From the NCBI GenBank assembly GCA_964367935.1, contig CAYIYZ010000005.1:100114-164113 (forward strand): 64,000 nucleotides of DNA, given 5' to 3'. The notes beneath the pieces were generated by a model. It was not told the origin of the DNA, searched no databases, and was given only the letters and a program-made list of their open reading frames with translations. This DNA comes from Scatomorpha sp964367935 (GTDB taxonomy: Bacteria; Bacillota; Clostridia; Oscillospirales; Oscillospiraceae). This document shows, piece after piece, positions 19,901 through 27,269 of the stretch; within the stretch, counting starts at the first letter, position 1, and the number at the start of each line of letters is the position of its first letter. Position numbers and translations under genes: made by a program.

Positions 19901-19980
19901 GGTGCATCACCTGCACTTACCATTGGTACCATGCCGAGAGTTAAACATAGAACGAGAATAACGCTAATAATCTTTTTCAT
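13945..19980 (-). CDS. S-layer-anchored surface protein with lamin-tail, OB-like, chitobiase-type and PHP domains
   Basis: 2011 aa from ATG 19980, chosen because AAAGGA lies 8 bases upstream; the ATG at 19986 is too close to it. A signal peptide (about 1-25) is followed by a lamin-tail domain (V-V-I-N-E-V-Y-G-G-G-G-N; about 30-160), a DUF6359/OB-like domain (about 220-395), a chitobiase C-terminal-like domain (about 400-470), a second OB-like domain, two Ig-like modules, a PHP domain starting H-S-H-T-T-Y-S-D-G-S near 880 with a later T-D-H-S motif, a large C-terminal region with a third OB-like unit, and three SLH motifs (about 1855-2011). PHP domains bind metals and hydrolyse phosphoesters; with lamin-tail and OB modules this resembles secreted nucleases or phosphatases such as YhcR-type proteins. 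The SLH motifs would fix it to secondary wall polymer. Substrate is inferred, not shown. Confidence 0.9.
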   Translation of the reverse strand: MKKIISVILVLCLTLGMVPMVSAGDAPKAADHVVINEVYGGGGNSGAEYKSDFVELYNPTGADVDLTGWSIQYAASGGAFGSNKVTLTGSIKAGGYYLIQLSAGGGGTTELPTPDASGSINMSGTKGKVALVENKTDAISGIADTAVVDFVGFGAANEYEGTAPTGTLSATKSASRTTPGVDTDDNSADFTVGAPSPMNSGGDVVDPPDPPIPSITAIAEARKMAEGTVAVKGIVTYIDGKNVYIQDSEAGINIYGDAPAGIAIGDEYVVTGTVGEYNNLKQINPTDYEKQGTQTLPTAQEIEIADIGEDYESMRIKLTSVEVTAIDETYGNLTLSQNGSTIKTYKGEIPDTILVGDVLTVTAVVGQFGDNYQLYVVTEADITVVTPSTTVATPTASESGEVASGTKVTFSSATEGATIYYSTDNIAWTEGSEVTITGDITYYVKATKDGMDDSAVATFTFKLPAVVADPIKDDDDTIFTDDSVLNIEEALASSTATSQASGAAITVVGQLVYTTSSYGNAVLQDVIDGQVYSLFVYGSAPEDAVIGDIISMTGTFYIRYGAPQLAGVSAKSVVDSAEPMEAMVYTVEEVKANGLNMLGRYIKIEDVTIGEASGRNTPVTDGTGTINIYDAYDIPVGIEPNDEIDLYAMVSTYNSSVQLATGEGAYVLANDQGAPTITLPDDSVNAQVGEDYVISASVIDVSGVSYVGIQLNINGEVVNADMAKNADTGKYEYTVSGADITASIDRFTFTITATDASSNSNEASRQVTVMVSNLPQIEVVSPLRNSQTGADKTPTFEVALKNAGENPSVKIKIGDGTAVDMTKDAVSGNYTYTPTADLADGEVSVTVSVITIDGTAGRYDAITWSFTVGEAEYDKYFGQLHSHTTYSDGSGTLESALNYINNIPTSDNVDFVAFTDHSNSFDSSSAANPAEALNDASQMTAASKALWDEYTEAVDNFNAAGNDVSALSGFEMTWSGGPGHINTFNSEGLISRNNSTLNSKTDDNGMKAYYDALIASNDPLANLSQFNHPGTTFGNFADFGYYTPAYDSKMVMVEVANGEGAVGAGGYYPSYEQYTLALDKGWHVGPTNNQDNHKGGWGNANTARTVFIAESNSEEDLLTAMSQRAMYSTEDKNLEIDFEINGQMMGSIIEDVPNSIDFAISVYDPDNNDNISEIEIITGSGRVAMSKDFSDNSVTWDGSLDEVKEGYYYLRVTQADLNIAVTAPVWIGSAPLMGINSVEVSTKMPVTDEELTLTTTVFNSESEDKELTSITYKIGDTEIGSGNGATLATNSTHVDTFAYTPTEVGVVTITVEVLMDGQIYSQNVELNVRDADKLVYVGIDASNYNEYVNGNYKDSMGNFANLAAEYDVRVVELNTEAELIAATGNDKYKMLILTPPTRRDGSSLLDDYQNWTEAEINAITAFAEAGNIVVVTGWSDYYERYEDFPEDDHMAAQQNDILEALGSSLRISDDGLIDNTNNGGQAPRLYLTEINDENMFMQGIVDSQVYSNYGGATIYAVGQDGAPVSALPSSVSAMVYSFETGESTDNDGDNFAGVTIPKYDNKYLSAASESITYDNGNTATIITSGSVFMSNFEIQADLDNYGTPAYSNYTIVENLLKHINPVVISTIAEVHAGELGDSFAIRGTLTSNATGYDDDTAFFDSAYVQDATGGINLHPVADILKAGDVVEVKGTVSAYQGERQLKVTSISKIGEGTVPTAIDATAAQINDMSVLGSLVKVSGEITRIVEAEGIPQSIYYTDASGETARIFIDGYITELKTIENLAVGNDIEAVGLASYDNSYADTYPRIRIRDRDDIAVTVVDSGNNGNSGNSGSGGGNDDDDDVTIVDPTLPLSRFVDVAADAWYFAAVNYVVEAGIFEGTSAITFDPEGLMTRAMVWTVLARMSGVDTSTGAEWYTVGMEWAIENGVSDGTNPEGFITREQFATMLYRYAGSPELTTDVLDFGDADMVSDWARDAMIWATSLGIIEGTDNMLIPQGEAGRAQIAAMLMRYLG

Positions 19981-20029
19981 AGCCATCTTCCTTTCCCATT
20001 TAAATCTATTTTAAAACACCCGAGGGTGA

Positions 20030-21157
20030 TTATTTGCTCGCCATCTTGCCGCCTAAATACGACACCAAAGGCACCGTCAACACTATGCCTATAGAGCCAG
20101 ACAGACCTTGTATAAGCTCTATGGCAATTAAGTCACTGTTTAGCACCTGCAAGCTCGGATAATCGAATATCCTAAACAATATGAGTGTATTTAAAGAGGC
20201 GCCCGCAAAGGCTAAAATAAGCGTATTCGCCATGGTGCCCATAGCGTCCTTGCCTATGTTCATGCCCGATTTCGTAAGCTGTTTTTGCGTTAGCGTCGGG
20301 CTGTTCTCTTTCATCTCAAATATCGCCGAGGTTATGGTCATGGACACGTCCATTACAGCGCCCAAGGCAGCGACCAATATGCCCGATACCAAGAGCCCGC
20401 TTATCTTCAAGCCACCGTCTGTGCCCCTTAATATAAGCTCCTCCGCCTCCGCCATGTTAAAGCCGTTTATCGGCGTCAACACGCCCACGACATAAGCGCA
20501 CACACCGGCTATAGTAACGCCGCCCACACATCCGATTATCGCACAGGCTGTCTTCTTCGAAATGCCATTAAGTAATATAAGCGTGCCCGTAGTGGCTATC
20601 GCCACCAAGCCCACCGCCGCCAAAATTGGCGACACTCCTCGTGATATAAGTGGAATAAAAATGCTCCACAGAGCAAAACCCGTATACACTAATCCTAAAA
20701 GTGCGCCCACGCCCTTCTTGCCACCCAGCCACACAAGTAGAACCGCAAACAAGAGCACTAAGCCACCCAACACTAACATCCTGTCATAGCTGTTTACAGT
20801 AACTATGTACAGCTCATCATTTTCATCGTAATCAAGCCTTAATATAACACTTGTCCCGACTTCTATATCTATATTCGAATAGGCCGACACGTGATGTACG
20901 GCAGATAAACTTTTCCCGTCATGTTCGCCACCTTGAATCTCAAAGGTGACTAACTGAACTCCTATCCTGCGTCCCTCCGTCCACGTATCCTCTCCTATAT
21001 CCTCATCGAGTATCTCCGTAGCCGTCGCCCGACTGAACATGACCTTGCTCATAGCTGTCGCAACTGCATCATCACTCATTTCCAAGTACACAACAAGCAG
21101 CATCGGAAGTAAAAGTAAAAACACGGCGATTATAGACCTCTTACTCCATGATTTCAA
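20030..21157 (-). CDS. YibE/F family multi-pass membrane protein
   Basis: About 375 aa. One N-terminal membrane helix, an outside domain of about 90 residues, then about seven membrane helices including the family pattern G-A-V-M-D-V-S-M-T-I-T-S-A (about residues 265-280) and N-T-L-I-L-A-F-A-G-A-S-L. YibE/F proteins are found in many Firmicutes; their transport role is not established. I prefer the TTG at 21157 (AAGGGG 8 bases upstream) over the GTG at 21166, which overlaps that ribosome-binding site; the choice changes only three residues. It sits between the S-layer protein and the diguanylate cyclase, in the same direction, with a 49-base gap to the S-layer gene and no clear terminator there. 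Confidence 0.88.
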   Translation of the reverse strand: MKSWSKRSIIAVFLLLLPMLLVVYLEMSDDAVATAMSKVMFSRATATEILDEDIGEDTWTEGRRIGVQLVTFEIQGGEHDGKSLSAVHHVSAYSNIDIEVGTSVILRLDYDENDELYIVTVNSYDRMLVLGGLVLLFAVLLVWLGGKKGVGALLGLVYTGFALWSIFIPLISRGVSPILAAVGLVAIATTGTLILLNGISKKTACAIIGCVGGVTIAGVCAYVVGVLTPINGFNMAEAEELILRGTDGGLKISGLLVSGILVAALGAVMDVSMTITSAIFEMKENSPTLTQKQLTKSGMNIGKDAMGTMANTLILAFAGASLNTLILFRIFDYPSLQVLNSDLIAIELIQGLSGSIGIVLTVPLVSYLGGKMASK

Positions 21158-21400
21158 AGGCAGCACCCCTTCTAATTTTTCACTCTTCTTATTCTATCAT
21201 TTCAGCAACATTTAATCTACATTTTGATGTAAAGTGTGCGTAAAATCTTCTGATAACTAAATGTATGTTTTAAACAATTTGTTTATAGCATTTGCAGGTA
21301 AAATGGCATATAAAGTTGCAGTCAATAAAGTTATGCAATTTTGTGTCAAATGTGTATACAAATCGGCCCACGTCACGTTCGTGAGCCTATACAGACGCTA

Positions 21401-21430
21401 AGAGACCGTGCATATATACGCACGGTCTCT
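21401..21430 (-). terminator. Terminator after the diguanylate cyclase gene
   Basis: An 11-bp perfect stem (21401-21411 with 21420-21430) with an 8-base loop lies 46 bases past the stop of the minus-strand GGDEF gene. The rest of 21167-21475 is an AT-rich upstream region for the YibE/F gene with a small CACG/CGTG dyad near 21370; I saw no gene in it. Confidence 0.8.
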
Positions 21431-21475
21431 ATAGTTGTGGAAATGCTTGAGTCACTAACTCAAACACTCGTTTTT

Positions 21476-23422
21476 TCAGCGCTCATAGCTAATGTGGTGA
21501 TCGCTGGGCTCGTATTTCTCAACACTACCCTTACATCTGCTTTTCGCCTTATACATAGCTTTGTCAGCATAGTTTAGACATGTCGTGAAGGATTCACTCT
21601 GCTCCGGACATAGCGCATAACCGATAGATGCGCTTACTTTATGCTCCACATCGGTTGGCGTGTTAATATACGCTTTATCAAAATTCTCCTTCAACCGTTC
21701 AAGCTGCAATTCCAATTGAATATAATCCTCCGCGCCGTAGAGAACCATAGCAAGCTCGTCACCACTTAGGCGAGAACATAGCTTATTATCATACTCAAAT
21801 CGGTGTAACACATTAGCAGCCGCACATATGAACCTGTCGCCCGTTTCATGCCCCCATGTATCATTGACATACTTCAAATTGTCTAAGTCAAGCATGACCA
21901 CCGTCGCCATCTTAGTCTCTTCCGGGCGCCTTGACAGCGCTTCAAGCTGCTCGAAAAATGCACGCTTACCGTAAAGGCCTGTGAGAAAGTCCAAGTCACG
22001 TTCCTTTTTAATTTTACTCTTTTCGTTGATTTCATCGGTTGAGTCAACAATTAGACCCCAGTCACTTTCACCGTCACGATACCGCATTATTTTTAGATAG
22101 CGCTCACCTTCGTACGTATTAAGTGAGTACACATCACTCTCACTCACATGCGGTCGCAACATAATTTGTTCAATGAAGGCTATAAATGCTTGCGGTGACT
22201 TATATTCATGCGCAAATCGCTCATCACTGATATGTAAGATTTCCGCTAACTTACCACTTGCAATTACTGTGTCTGCCGTACATTCATACATAGCTATGGG
22301 AACATTAACATACTCGAAAATTGTGGAAAACTTCTGCGATGACTCCACCACACGCTTCACCATAAAGTTTACATTGTCGCTCAGTGCTTCCAGTTCCGGC
22401 AAGCCCGTAACACTCATCCTATATTCTAAATCGCCGCCCGCTATCAATTTCATGCCCTTCTCAAGCTCAAACAGGCCGCATAACACCACCCTATCTAACA
22501 TGAAGTATATGAGTGCTATTATTAGTGCAGATACCACCAAAGATAAGGCAAGTCCAACTCCAATAATAAACAGCACAGGATGATAAATCGAAACAAAATC
22601 TTGATAATAACCTATATAAACACTATCAGAATGCTGTTGAATTAGCACATGTCCAAGCTCTCCCACAAAATTGGTATTCAGAGTTACCCCCAAGTCATCT
22701 TCACTAAAGTCAGCTATCCCCAACTCACTTAATCCAATTCCATTGATATCCGGATTAGTGCTTATTATTACCTCTCCGCTTGTAGCGTCTACCGCAAAGA
22801 ACATTGTATGTGCCGAATGTGTCAGCCGCGAGAAAATGTGCGTTAGCTCTGTATTTGCCATTGCCTCCAGCAAACGCAGTGGTTCTATGCCAATTTGGAC
22901 TATGTGCTGTCTATCTGCACTCCAAACCGCTACATACTGCATCTCTTTACTCTCTGCCGTATTGGGCGTAATGTCTTGAGCCAACTCTAAATCGTAATCA
23001 TACAGCATCGGTAAAAAAAATCTCATCTGTTCGCCTGACTCGAATGTGAATCCATAATAATCAGGCACATTTCCACTATATATTTCGCCCTGCGGAGTAA
23101 AAAGATGAATTTCATCAATTTGTAGTAGCTTCGCAATGTGCTCTAGCTGTTCAATATCATAGATAACATCCTGATTATACTGTATCATGTATGCAACCGC
23201 ATTTGCTCGAATCAAAAAATCTTGCCTTAAGTCTTCCTGAAGTTGATATACCGTCTCATCGTTCTCTGCCAAAATTTCTTCTATCTGCGAAATATGTCCG
23301 TTAGCCTCTTCATTAAACTCATTGAAAGCAGAATCAAGCATTGCATACATCCAAACAGACATAAAAATACCTACAATAATCAGTACTAAAACAACAAGTC
23401 TTATCACAATGTATTTTTTCAT
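21476..23422 (-). CDS. Membrane-bound diguanylate cyclase (GGDEF domain, SGDEL motif)
   Basis: 648 aa from ATG 23422, which has AAGGTG 7 bases upstream; the TTG two codons earlier is too close. A membrane helix (about 4-26) leads to an outside sensor domain of about 250 residues, a second helix (about 283-308), a HAMP-like linker with E-K-G-M-K-L-I-A-G-G-D-L, a PAS-like region and a C-terminal GGDEF domain (about 480-640). The active-site loop near residue 553 reads R-L-S-G-D-E-L instead of G-G-D-E-F, while D-L-D-N-L-K-Y-V-N-D and the W-G-H-x-x-G-D segment are intact. GTP-to-cyclic-di-GMP activity is plausible, because Gly-Asp-Glu is kept, but the Ser and Leu changes leave doubt. With the HD-GYP protein at 6086-7147 it gives both arms of cyclic-di-GMP turnover in this window. 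Confidence 0.9.
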   Translation of the reverse strand: MKKYIVIRLVVLVLIIVGIFMSVWMYAMLDSAFNEFNEEANGHISQIEEILAENDETVYQLQEDLRQDFLIRANAVAYMIQYNQDVIYDIEQLEHIAKLLQIDEIHLFTPQGEIYSGNVPDYYGFTFESGEQMRFFLPMLYDYDLELAQDITPNTAESKEMQYVAVWSADRQHIVQIGIEPLRLLEAMANTELTHIFSRLTHSAHTMFFAVDATSGEVIISTNPDINGIGLSELGIADFSEDDLGVTLNTNFVGELGHVLIQQHSDSVYIGYYQDFVSIYHPVLFIIGVGLALSLVVSALIIALIYFMLDRVVLCGLFELEKGMKLIAGGDLEYRMSVTGLPELEALSDNVNFMVKRVVESSQKFSTIFEYVNVPIAMYECTADTVIASGKLAEILHISDERFAHEYKSPQAFIAFIEQIMLRPHVSESDVYSLNTYEGERYLKIMRYRDGESDWGLIVDSTDEINEKSKIKKERDLDFLTGLYGKRAFFEQLEALSRRPEETKMATVVMLDLDNLKYVNDTWGHETGDRFICAAANVLHRFEYDNKLCSRLSGDELAMVLYGAEDYIQLELQLERLKENFDKAYINTPTDVEHKVSASIGYALCPEQSESFTTCLNYADKAMYKAKSRCKGSVEKYEPSDHHISYER

Positions 23423-23569
23423 ACTCAAGCACCTTAGTTTAAGTTAATTTTTTAGTTTTAATTACTATTCACCATATTATATTGTAGCATATCAACATAT
23501 CCATGTAAAGTGAATTCCACCCACCCGACCTCTCTCTTCTGCTCGCCGCAAATCATACAAGAATAAAAG

Positions 23570-23594
23570 CCCCGAGCCTAATATCGGCTCGGGG
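23570..23594 (-). terminator. Terminator of the CoA-transferase operon
   Basis: A 9-bp GC-rich stem (23570-23578 with 23586-23594) with a 7-base loop is followed on the minus strand by TTTTATTC. GAATAAA and TTTATTC could extend the stem on the outside. Confidence 0.88.
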
Positions 23595-23619
23595 TCTATC
23601 TTTATTCCTTATTATTTAC

Positions 23620-24816
23620 TTACAGTACACCGTTTTCCTTGAGCTCAGCTAACTTCGCACTATCAAACCCAAGCATTTCTCCATAAACTTCCTCATTGTG
23701 CTCACCTAATCCGGGTGCAGGAGCAACTACCTTAGGCATGGTGTCCAGTAGCTTAATCGGATTTCCGTTAACCTTCATATCTCCGATTATGGGGTGATGT
23801 ACATCTACAAACATCTCACGCGCGCCTGCAATGTGCTCACAAGTCGTTACTCGCTTCAGATCATTGATAGGTGCCGCAGGAACTCCTGCTGCAAGTATGC
23901 TCTCAACACACTCGTCAACTGTACGCTCTGTGCTCCACTTCTCAATTTCCGGCTTCAATGTGTCCGCATTCTCTATACGAGTTGAGTTTGTCGAGTATCT
24001 GGGATCTGTCATAAGATCCTCACGCATCAGCACCTTTGAGCAAAGCAAATTATATAGCTTGTCGTTTCCGCAACCGATAACGAACATTCCGTCCTTAGCC
24101 TCAAATGAATCATAGGGGAAGGCTGCAGGATATTTGTTGCCCATGAGCTTAGGTTGCTCACCTGACACAAAGAATCTCTGCAGGCTTGTCTCAAGGCTGG
24201 AAACAACTGAGTCTACAAGCGCTACGTCTACCCTTTGTCCATGGCCTATGATAGAGCGTGCATGCACTGCTGCAAGAATTCCAATAGTCAAGTTCATTCC
24301 ACCCAGTACATCACCCATAGCAGTACCTGTACGTGTGGGTTCTCCGCCCTTGGGTCCCGTGATGCTCATGAGTCCGCCCGTTGCCTGAGCTATTATATCA
24401 TAGCCGGGGCGTAGTGAGTGAGGGCCATAGCAGCCGAAGCCCGAGACTGCCGCATAAATGATCTGGGGATTGATTTCCTTCAGCACATCATAGCCGACTC
24501 CCAACTTATCCATTACGCCGGGACGGTAGTTTTCTACCACTATGTCCGCCTTCTTTACCATGTCAAGAAAAGCTTGTTTGCCCTCAGGAGCCTTCAAGTT
24601 TAAAGTTACGCCCTTCTTATTACGGTTTACGTTTGCAAAGTACCTACTCTCGCCTTTGTCAAAAGGTCCGAATGACCTCGTATCATCACCTTTACCCGGT
24701 GCCTCTATCTTTATTACCTTTGCTCCGAAGTCCGCAAGCATCATAGAGCAGTACGGTCCCGCAAGCACACGAGTTAGATCTAGTACTACCAAGTCTGATA
24801 AAGCATTCTTATTCAT
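23620..24816 (-). CDS. Family III CoA-transferase (CaiB/BaiF type)
   Basis: 398 aa, the usual length. Family marks: L-D-L-T-R-V-L-A-G-P at 13-21, G-A-K-V-I-K-I-E near 31-38, E-N-Y-R-P-G at 95-100, and the catalytic Asp169 in M-G-D-V-L-G-G. These enzymes move CoA from a donor such as succinyl-CoA or acetyl-CoA to a carboxylic acid through an enzyme-bound anhydride on the Asp. The gene is third in an operon after a lyase of the HMG-CoA lyase family and a MatC-like carrier, so it likely activates the imported acid to the thioester that the lyase cleaves. Substrate candidates are 3-hydroxy-3-methylglutarate or a related branched hydroxy-diacid; this is inference. AAAGGAG precedes the start. Confidence 0.93.
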   Translation of the reverse strand: MNKNALSDLVVLDLTRVLAGPYCSMMLADFGAKVIKIEAPGKGDDTRSFGPFDKGESRYFANVNRNKKGVTLNLKAPEGKQAFLDMVKKADIVVENYRPGVMDKLGVGYDVLKEINPQIIYAAVSGFGCYGPHSLRPGYDIIAQATGGLMSITGPKGGEPTRTGTAMGDVLGGMNLTIGILAAVHARSIIGHGQRVDVALVDSVVSSLETSLQRFFVSGEQPKLMGNKYPAAFPYDSFEAKDGMFVIGCGNDKLYNLLCSKVLMREDLMTDPRYSTNSTRIENADTLKPEIEKWSTERTVDECVESILAAGVPAAPINDLKRVTTCEHIAGAREMFVDVHHPIIGDMKVNGNPIKLLDTMPKVVAPAPGLGEHNEEVYGEMLGFDSAKLAELKENGVL

Positions 24817-24834
24817 TATATATCTCCTTTAATT

Positions 24835-26106
24835 TTAGTATACAGGATACATGATACCGGCGATCATATTGTAGAACAATCCGGATATTACTACGATAAC
24901 GACCAAGCTCAGACCTGCAATCAGTAGTAGTTCTGTAAAGGTCTTGCTCTGCTGTTCCTTTGTGAAGTTCTTATTAACAGCACCCATAGCAGCAAGGATA
25001 AGTGCGCCACCTGTAGACATCGGAGATACGCCTGCAAGCGAGCCGCCTGCGCCTACTGCTGACATTAGTGCAACTGGGTTTACATCGCCAACCTGTGCAG
25101 CTATCTCAACAGACATTGGCATCATTGTCGGGTAAACTACGCCAAGCGCTGAGCTTACAAGGCTCATTAGTCCTGCTGAAACACCCATCAGCGGTGTTGC
25201 TGTTGCTGAAGTCATGATTGAAGCAAGGCCATCACTCATCAGAGTAATTCCGCCCATCTGGTCAACTATGTCAAGTAGTGCGCCCACACCCAAAATCATT
25301 ACGATAGTCGTCCAGGGAACTGCTTTGATGCATGATGCATCGTCCGCAACCTTTAGTAAAACAAGGACAACTGCCATCAGAAGTGCTGCAAGACCTAAGT
25401 TAACACCGAATCCTATGATAAGTACCATGAGGCCTACTATGCCCATCAGTGCTATTATCTGCTTTCCTGTGAATTTCTCATTTGCTATGCCTGTAATTGG
25501 TGTCAGGGGCGCTTTGAGCTTATGTCCCTTATACAAGAAGAAAAGTATCACTGAAAGTGTGATCGTTACAAGAGTCTGTGTCACCAAAATTGTGGGCATT
25601 ACACCCTCAAGGCCTGCGCCGCTTGCCGCTTCCGTTATTATTGCAGCCTCCGGCGTTATCGGTGTCATGCGTCCTGACATCAATCCCGCCTCACCGATAA
25701 GTGCGAGCATTACAGGGTTATAACCAACCTGATACGCTATGGAAACTGCAAGCGCAGGTATGATAGCCAAAGCCGGTATAGCACCGGGGCCTACACCCGC
25801 TACCACGAAACCTGCTATATACACCATTATCGGTATAATCCATAGACGAGTACCCGCAAGTGCTATTATCTTCTTAGCAAGTAAGTCAAGAGCTCCCGTC
25901 GAGCTGATTACTGCAAACAAAAATGTTATGCCGAACAGTGTCATGAACATCGATGCACTGATTCCGCCTATTATATCTCCGTCACTCAAGCCGAAAATAC
26001 GTACCGCAAACACCGCTACGGCAAATGCCAAGACACCTACGTTTATCTTTCTGATAAATGCTATTACTATTACTGCCAGAAAAATAATTAGCGATAAAAT
26101 ATCCAT
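24835..26106 (-). CDS. MatC-like dicarboxylate carrier
   Basis: 423 aa with about 12 hydrophobic segments. The first half matches the N-terminal domain of MatC-type dicarboxylate carriers: short N-terminal helix, G-V-L-A-F-A-V-A, and the re-entrant V-A-G-V-G-P-G-A-I-P-A-L segment. The second half has the repeated S-A-V-G-A-G-G-S-L-A-G-V-S-P pattern of an ion-transporter-like fold. Characterised relatives take up malonate or other C4-like diacids with a cation. It is the middle gene of the operon, 18 bases before the CoA-transferase gene and 24 after the lyase gene, so its cargo is probably the acid that this pathway degrades. Confidence 0.85.
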   Translation of the reverse strand: MDILSLIIFLAVIVIAFIRKINVGVLAFAVAVFAVRIFGLSDGDIIGGISASMFMTLFGITFLFAVISSTGALDLLAKKIIALAGTRLWIIPIMVYIAGFVVAGVGPGAIPALAIIPALAVSIAYQVGYNPVMLALIGEAGLMSGRMTPITPEAAIITEAASGAGLEGVMPTILVTQTLVTITLSVILFFLYKGHKLKAPLTPITGIANEKFTGKQIIALMGIVGLMVLIIGFGVNLGLAALLMAVVLVLLKVADDASCIKAVPWTTIVMILGVGALLDIVDQMGGITLMSDGLASIMTSATATPLMGVSAGLMSLVSSALGVVYPTMMPMSVEIAAQVGDVNPVALMSAVGAGGSLAGVSPMSTGGALILAAMGAVNKNFTKEQQSKTFTELLLIAGLSLVVIVVISGLFYNMIAGIMYPVY

Positions 26107-26130
26107 TGTTTTTTCCCCTTTCTTATTCCC

Positions 26131-27024
26131 CTAATCCTTTTTTTGCTCTATGTTAATGTGGTGACCGCTGTAAATTCCGTCTATGGTGCTTCTCTGGTAC
26201 TTTGCAAGCTCAAGCAGCTTGTCAAAATCTATGCCAGTTTCATAGCCCATGCGGTTTAACATGTACACTAAGTCCTCTGTGGCTGTATTGCCGGACGCTC
26301 CGGGTGCAAAAGGACAGCCGCCAAGTCCGCCGAGAGTGCTCTGCACCGTATTTACTCCACACTCTATCGCCGCCAGAGTATTTACCATGCCCATGTTTCT
26401 CGTATCATGGATGTGAATTTGAATTTCCATATCAGGAAACTCTGTCTTGTACGCCGACACAACTTCTCTTATCTGTGAGGGTACCGCTATACCTATCGTA
26501 TCGGCAAGATTTATCGAACGTATCCCCATTTCGTAAAGCCTCTTACCGAAGTCTATCGCCGATTGCATCGTCGGTATTCCTTCAAAAGGACAACCAAACA
26601 CCGTAGCCAAGCCCACGCAGATATTCATTTCAGGATACGCCTCAATGATCTTAGCCAGCTCTGCAAGTGACTCATCATGTGTCCTATTGATATTCGCCTT
26701 ATTATGAGACTCACTCAAAGACACTACAAAGGAAATATTCCTTACCCCACTCTCCCATGCACCTTGAGCACCTCTCAAGTTCGGCGCAAGCGCATAGAGT
26801 TTCACATCCTTATACTTCTCAGTACAATAGGTCGCCACCTCCTTGGCATCCGCCATTTGAGGTATAGCCTTAGGACTAACGAAGGATGTTATCTCTAACT
26901 CCTTCACTCCGGCAGCTACCAATCCGTCAATAATCTCAAGCTTCTGCTCCTTAGTCAAAAGCTGCTTAAGATTTTGAAACCCGTCTCTCGGTCCCACTTC
27001 CAAAATGTTAATCTTCTTTTGCAT
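26131..27024 (-). CDS. HMG-CoA lyase family protein
   Basis: 297 aa, the usual size. Visible motifs: V-G-P-R-D-G-F-Q-N at the N-terminus with the catalytic Arg-Asp pair, H-I-H-D-T-R-N-M-G for metal binding, and the Cys-loop G-G-L-G-G-C-P-F-A-P-G-A-S-G-N near residues 230-245. Enzymes of this family cleave 3-hydroxy-3-methylglutaryl-CoA to acetyl-CoA and acetoacetate; some act on related 3-hydroxyacyl-CoAs. It is the first gene of a three-gene operon with a MatC-like carrier and a CoA-transferase, under a promoter that faces the LacI gene. GGGGAGG lies just before the ATG. The exact substrate is open. Confidence 0.93.
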   Translation of the reverse strand: MQKKINILEVGPRDGFQNLKQLLTKEQKLEIIDGLVAAGVKELEITSFVSPKAIPQMADAKEVATYCTEKYKDVKLYALAPNLRGAQGAWESGVRNISFVVSLSESHNKANINRTHDESLAELAKIIEAYPEMNICVGLATVFGCPFEGIPTMQSAIDFGKRLYEMGIRSINLADTIGIAVPSQIREVVSAYKTEFPDMEIQIHIHDTRNMGMVNTLAAIECGVNTVQSTLGGLGGCPFAPGASGNTATEDLVYMLNRMGYETGIDFDKLLELAKYQRSTIDGIYSGHHINIEQKKD

Positions 27025-27042
27025 TTGCCTCCCCTTCCCAAT

Positions 27043-27068
27043 ACTTAATTTTTAAGTTAATTTAACTT
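27043..27068. promoter_or_regulatory. Operator-like overlapping dyads of the lyase operon
   Basis: Two perfect dyads overlap: ACTTAA-TTT-TTAAGT (27043-27057) and AAGTTAA-T-TTAACTT (27054-27068). They lie at about +5 to +30 of the minus-strand promoter at 27079-27106, a position where a bound repressor would block transcription. A matching dyad is present in the divergent LacI promoter. Confidence 0.65.
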
Positions 27069-27078
27069 CTTTAACTGA

Positions 27079-27106
27079 ATTATATTTAATATCACCATAA
27101 AGTCAA
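27079..27106 (-). promoter_or_regulatory. Sigma-A promoter of the lyase operon
   Basis: On the minus strand TTGACT (27101-27106) and a perfect TATAAT (27079-27084) are 16 bases apart. The predicted start of transcription falls near 27072. Confidence 0.85.
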
Positions 27107-27201
27107 GCATTTTCTGTATATTTATTGTTTTTTACAATTTGTAAAACCCAGTATTATGCAAGTCATACAACTATTTTTGCATATATCTCTCACTAACTAT
27201 C

Positions 27202-27230
27202 TTGACAAGTTTAGTAAATGAAATTATACT
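27202..27230 (+). promoter_or_regulatory. Sigma-A promoter of the LacI-family gene
   Basis: A perfect TTGACA (27202-27207) and TATACT (27225-27230) are separated by 17 bases. The region is only 40 bases before the GTG/ATG start area of the regulator. Confidence 0.88.
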
Positions 27231-27243
27231 TAATTTCTTAAGC
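27228..27243. promoter_or_regulatory. Operator-like dyad in the LacI-family promoter
   Basis: ACTTAA-TTTC-TTAAG (27228-27242) overlaps the -10 and start site of the regulator gene. It repeats, with a spacer one base longer, the ACTTAA-TTT-TTAAGT dyad of the divergent operon, as expected for an autoregulated repressor. Confidence 0.6.
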
Positions 27244-27269
27244 TATTTTTTTATTTTTTAGGAGGTATT

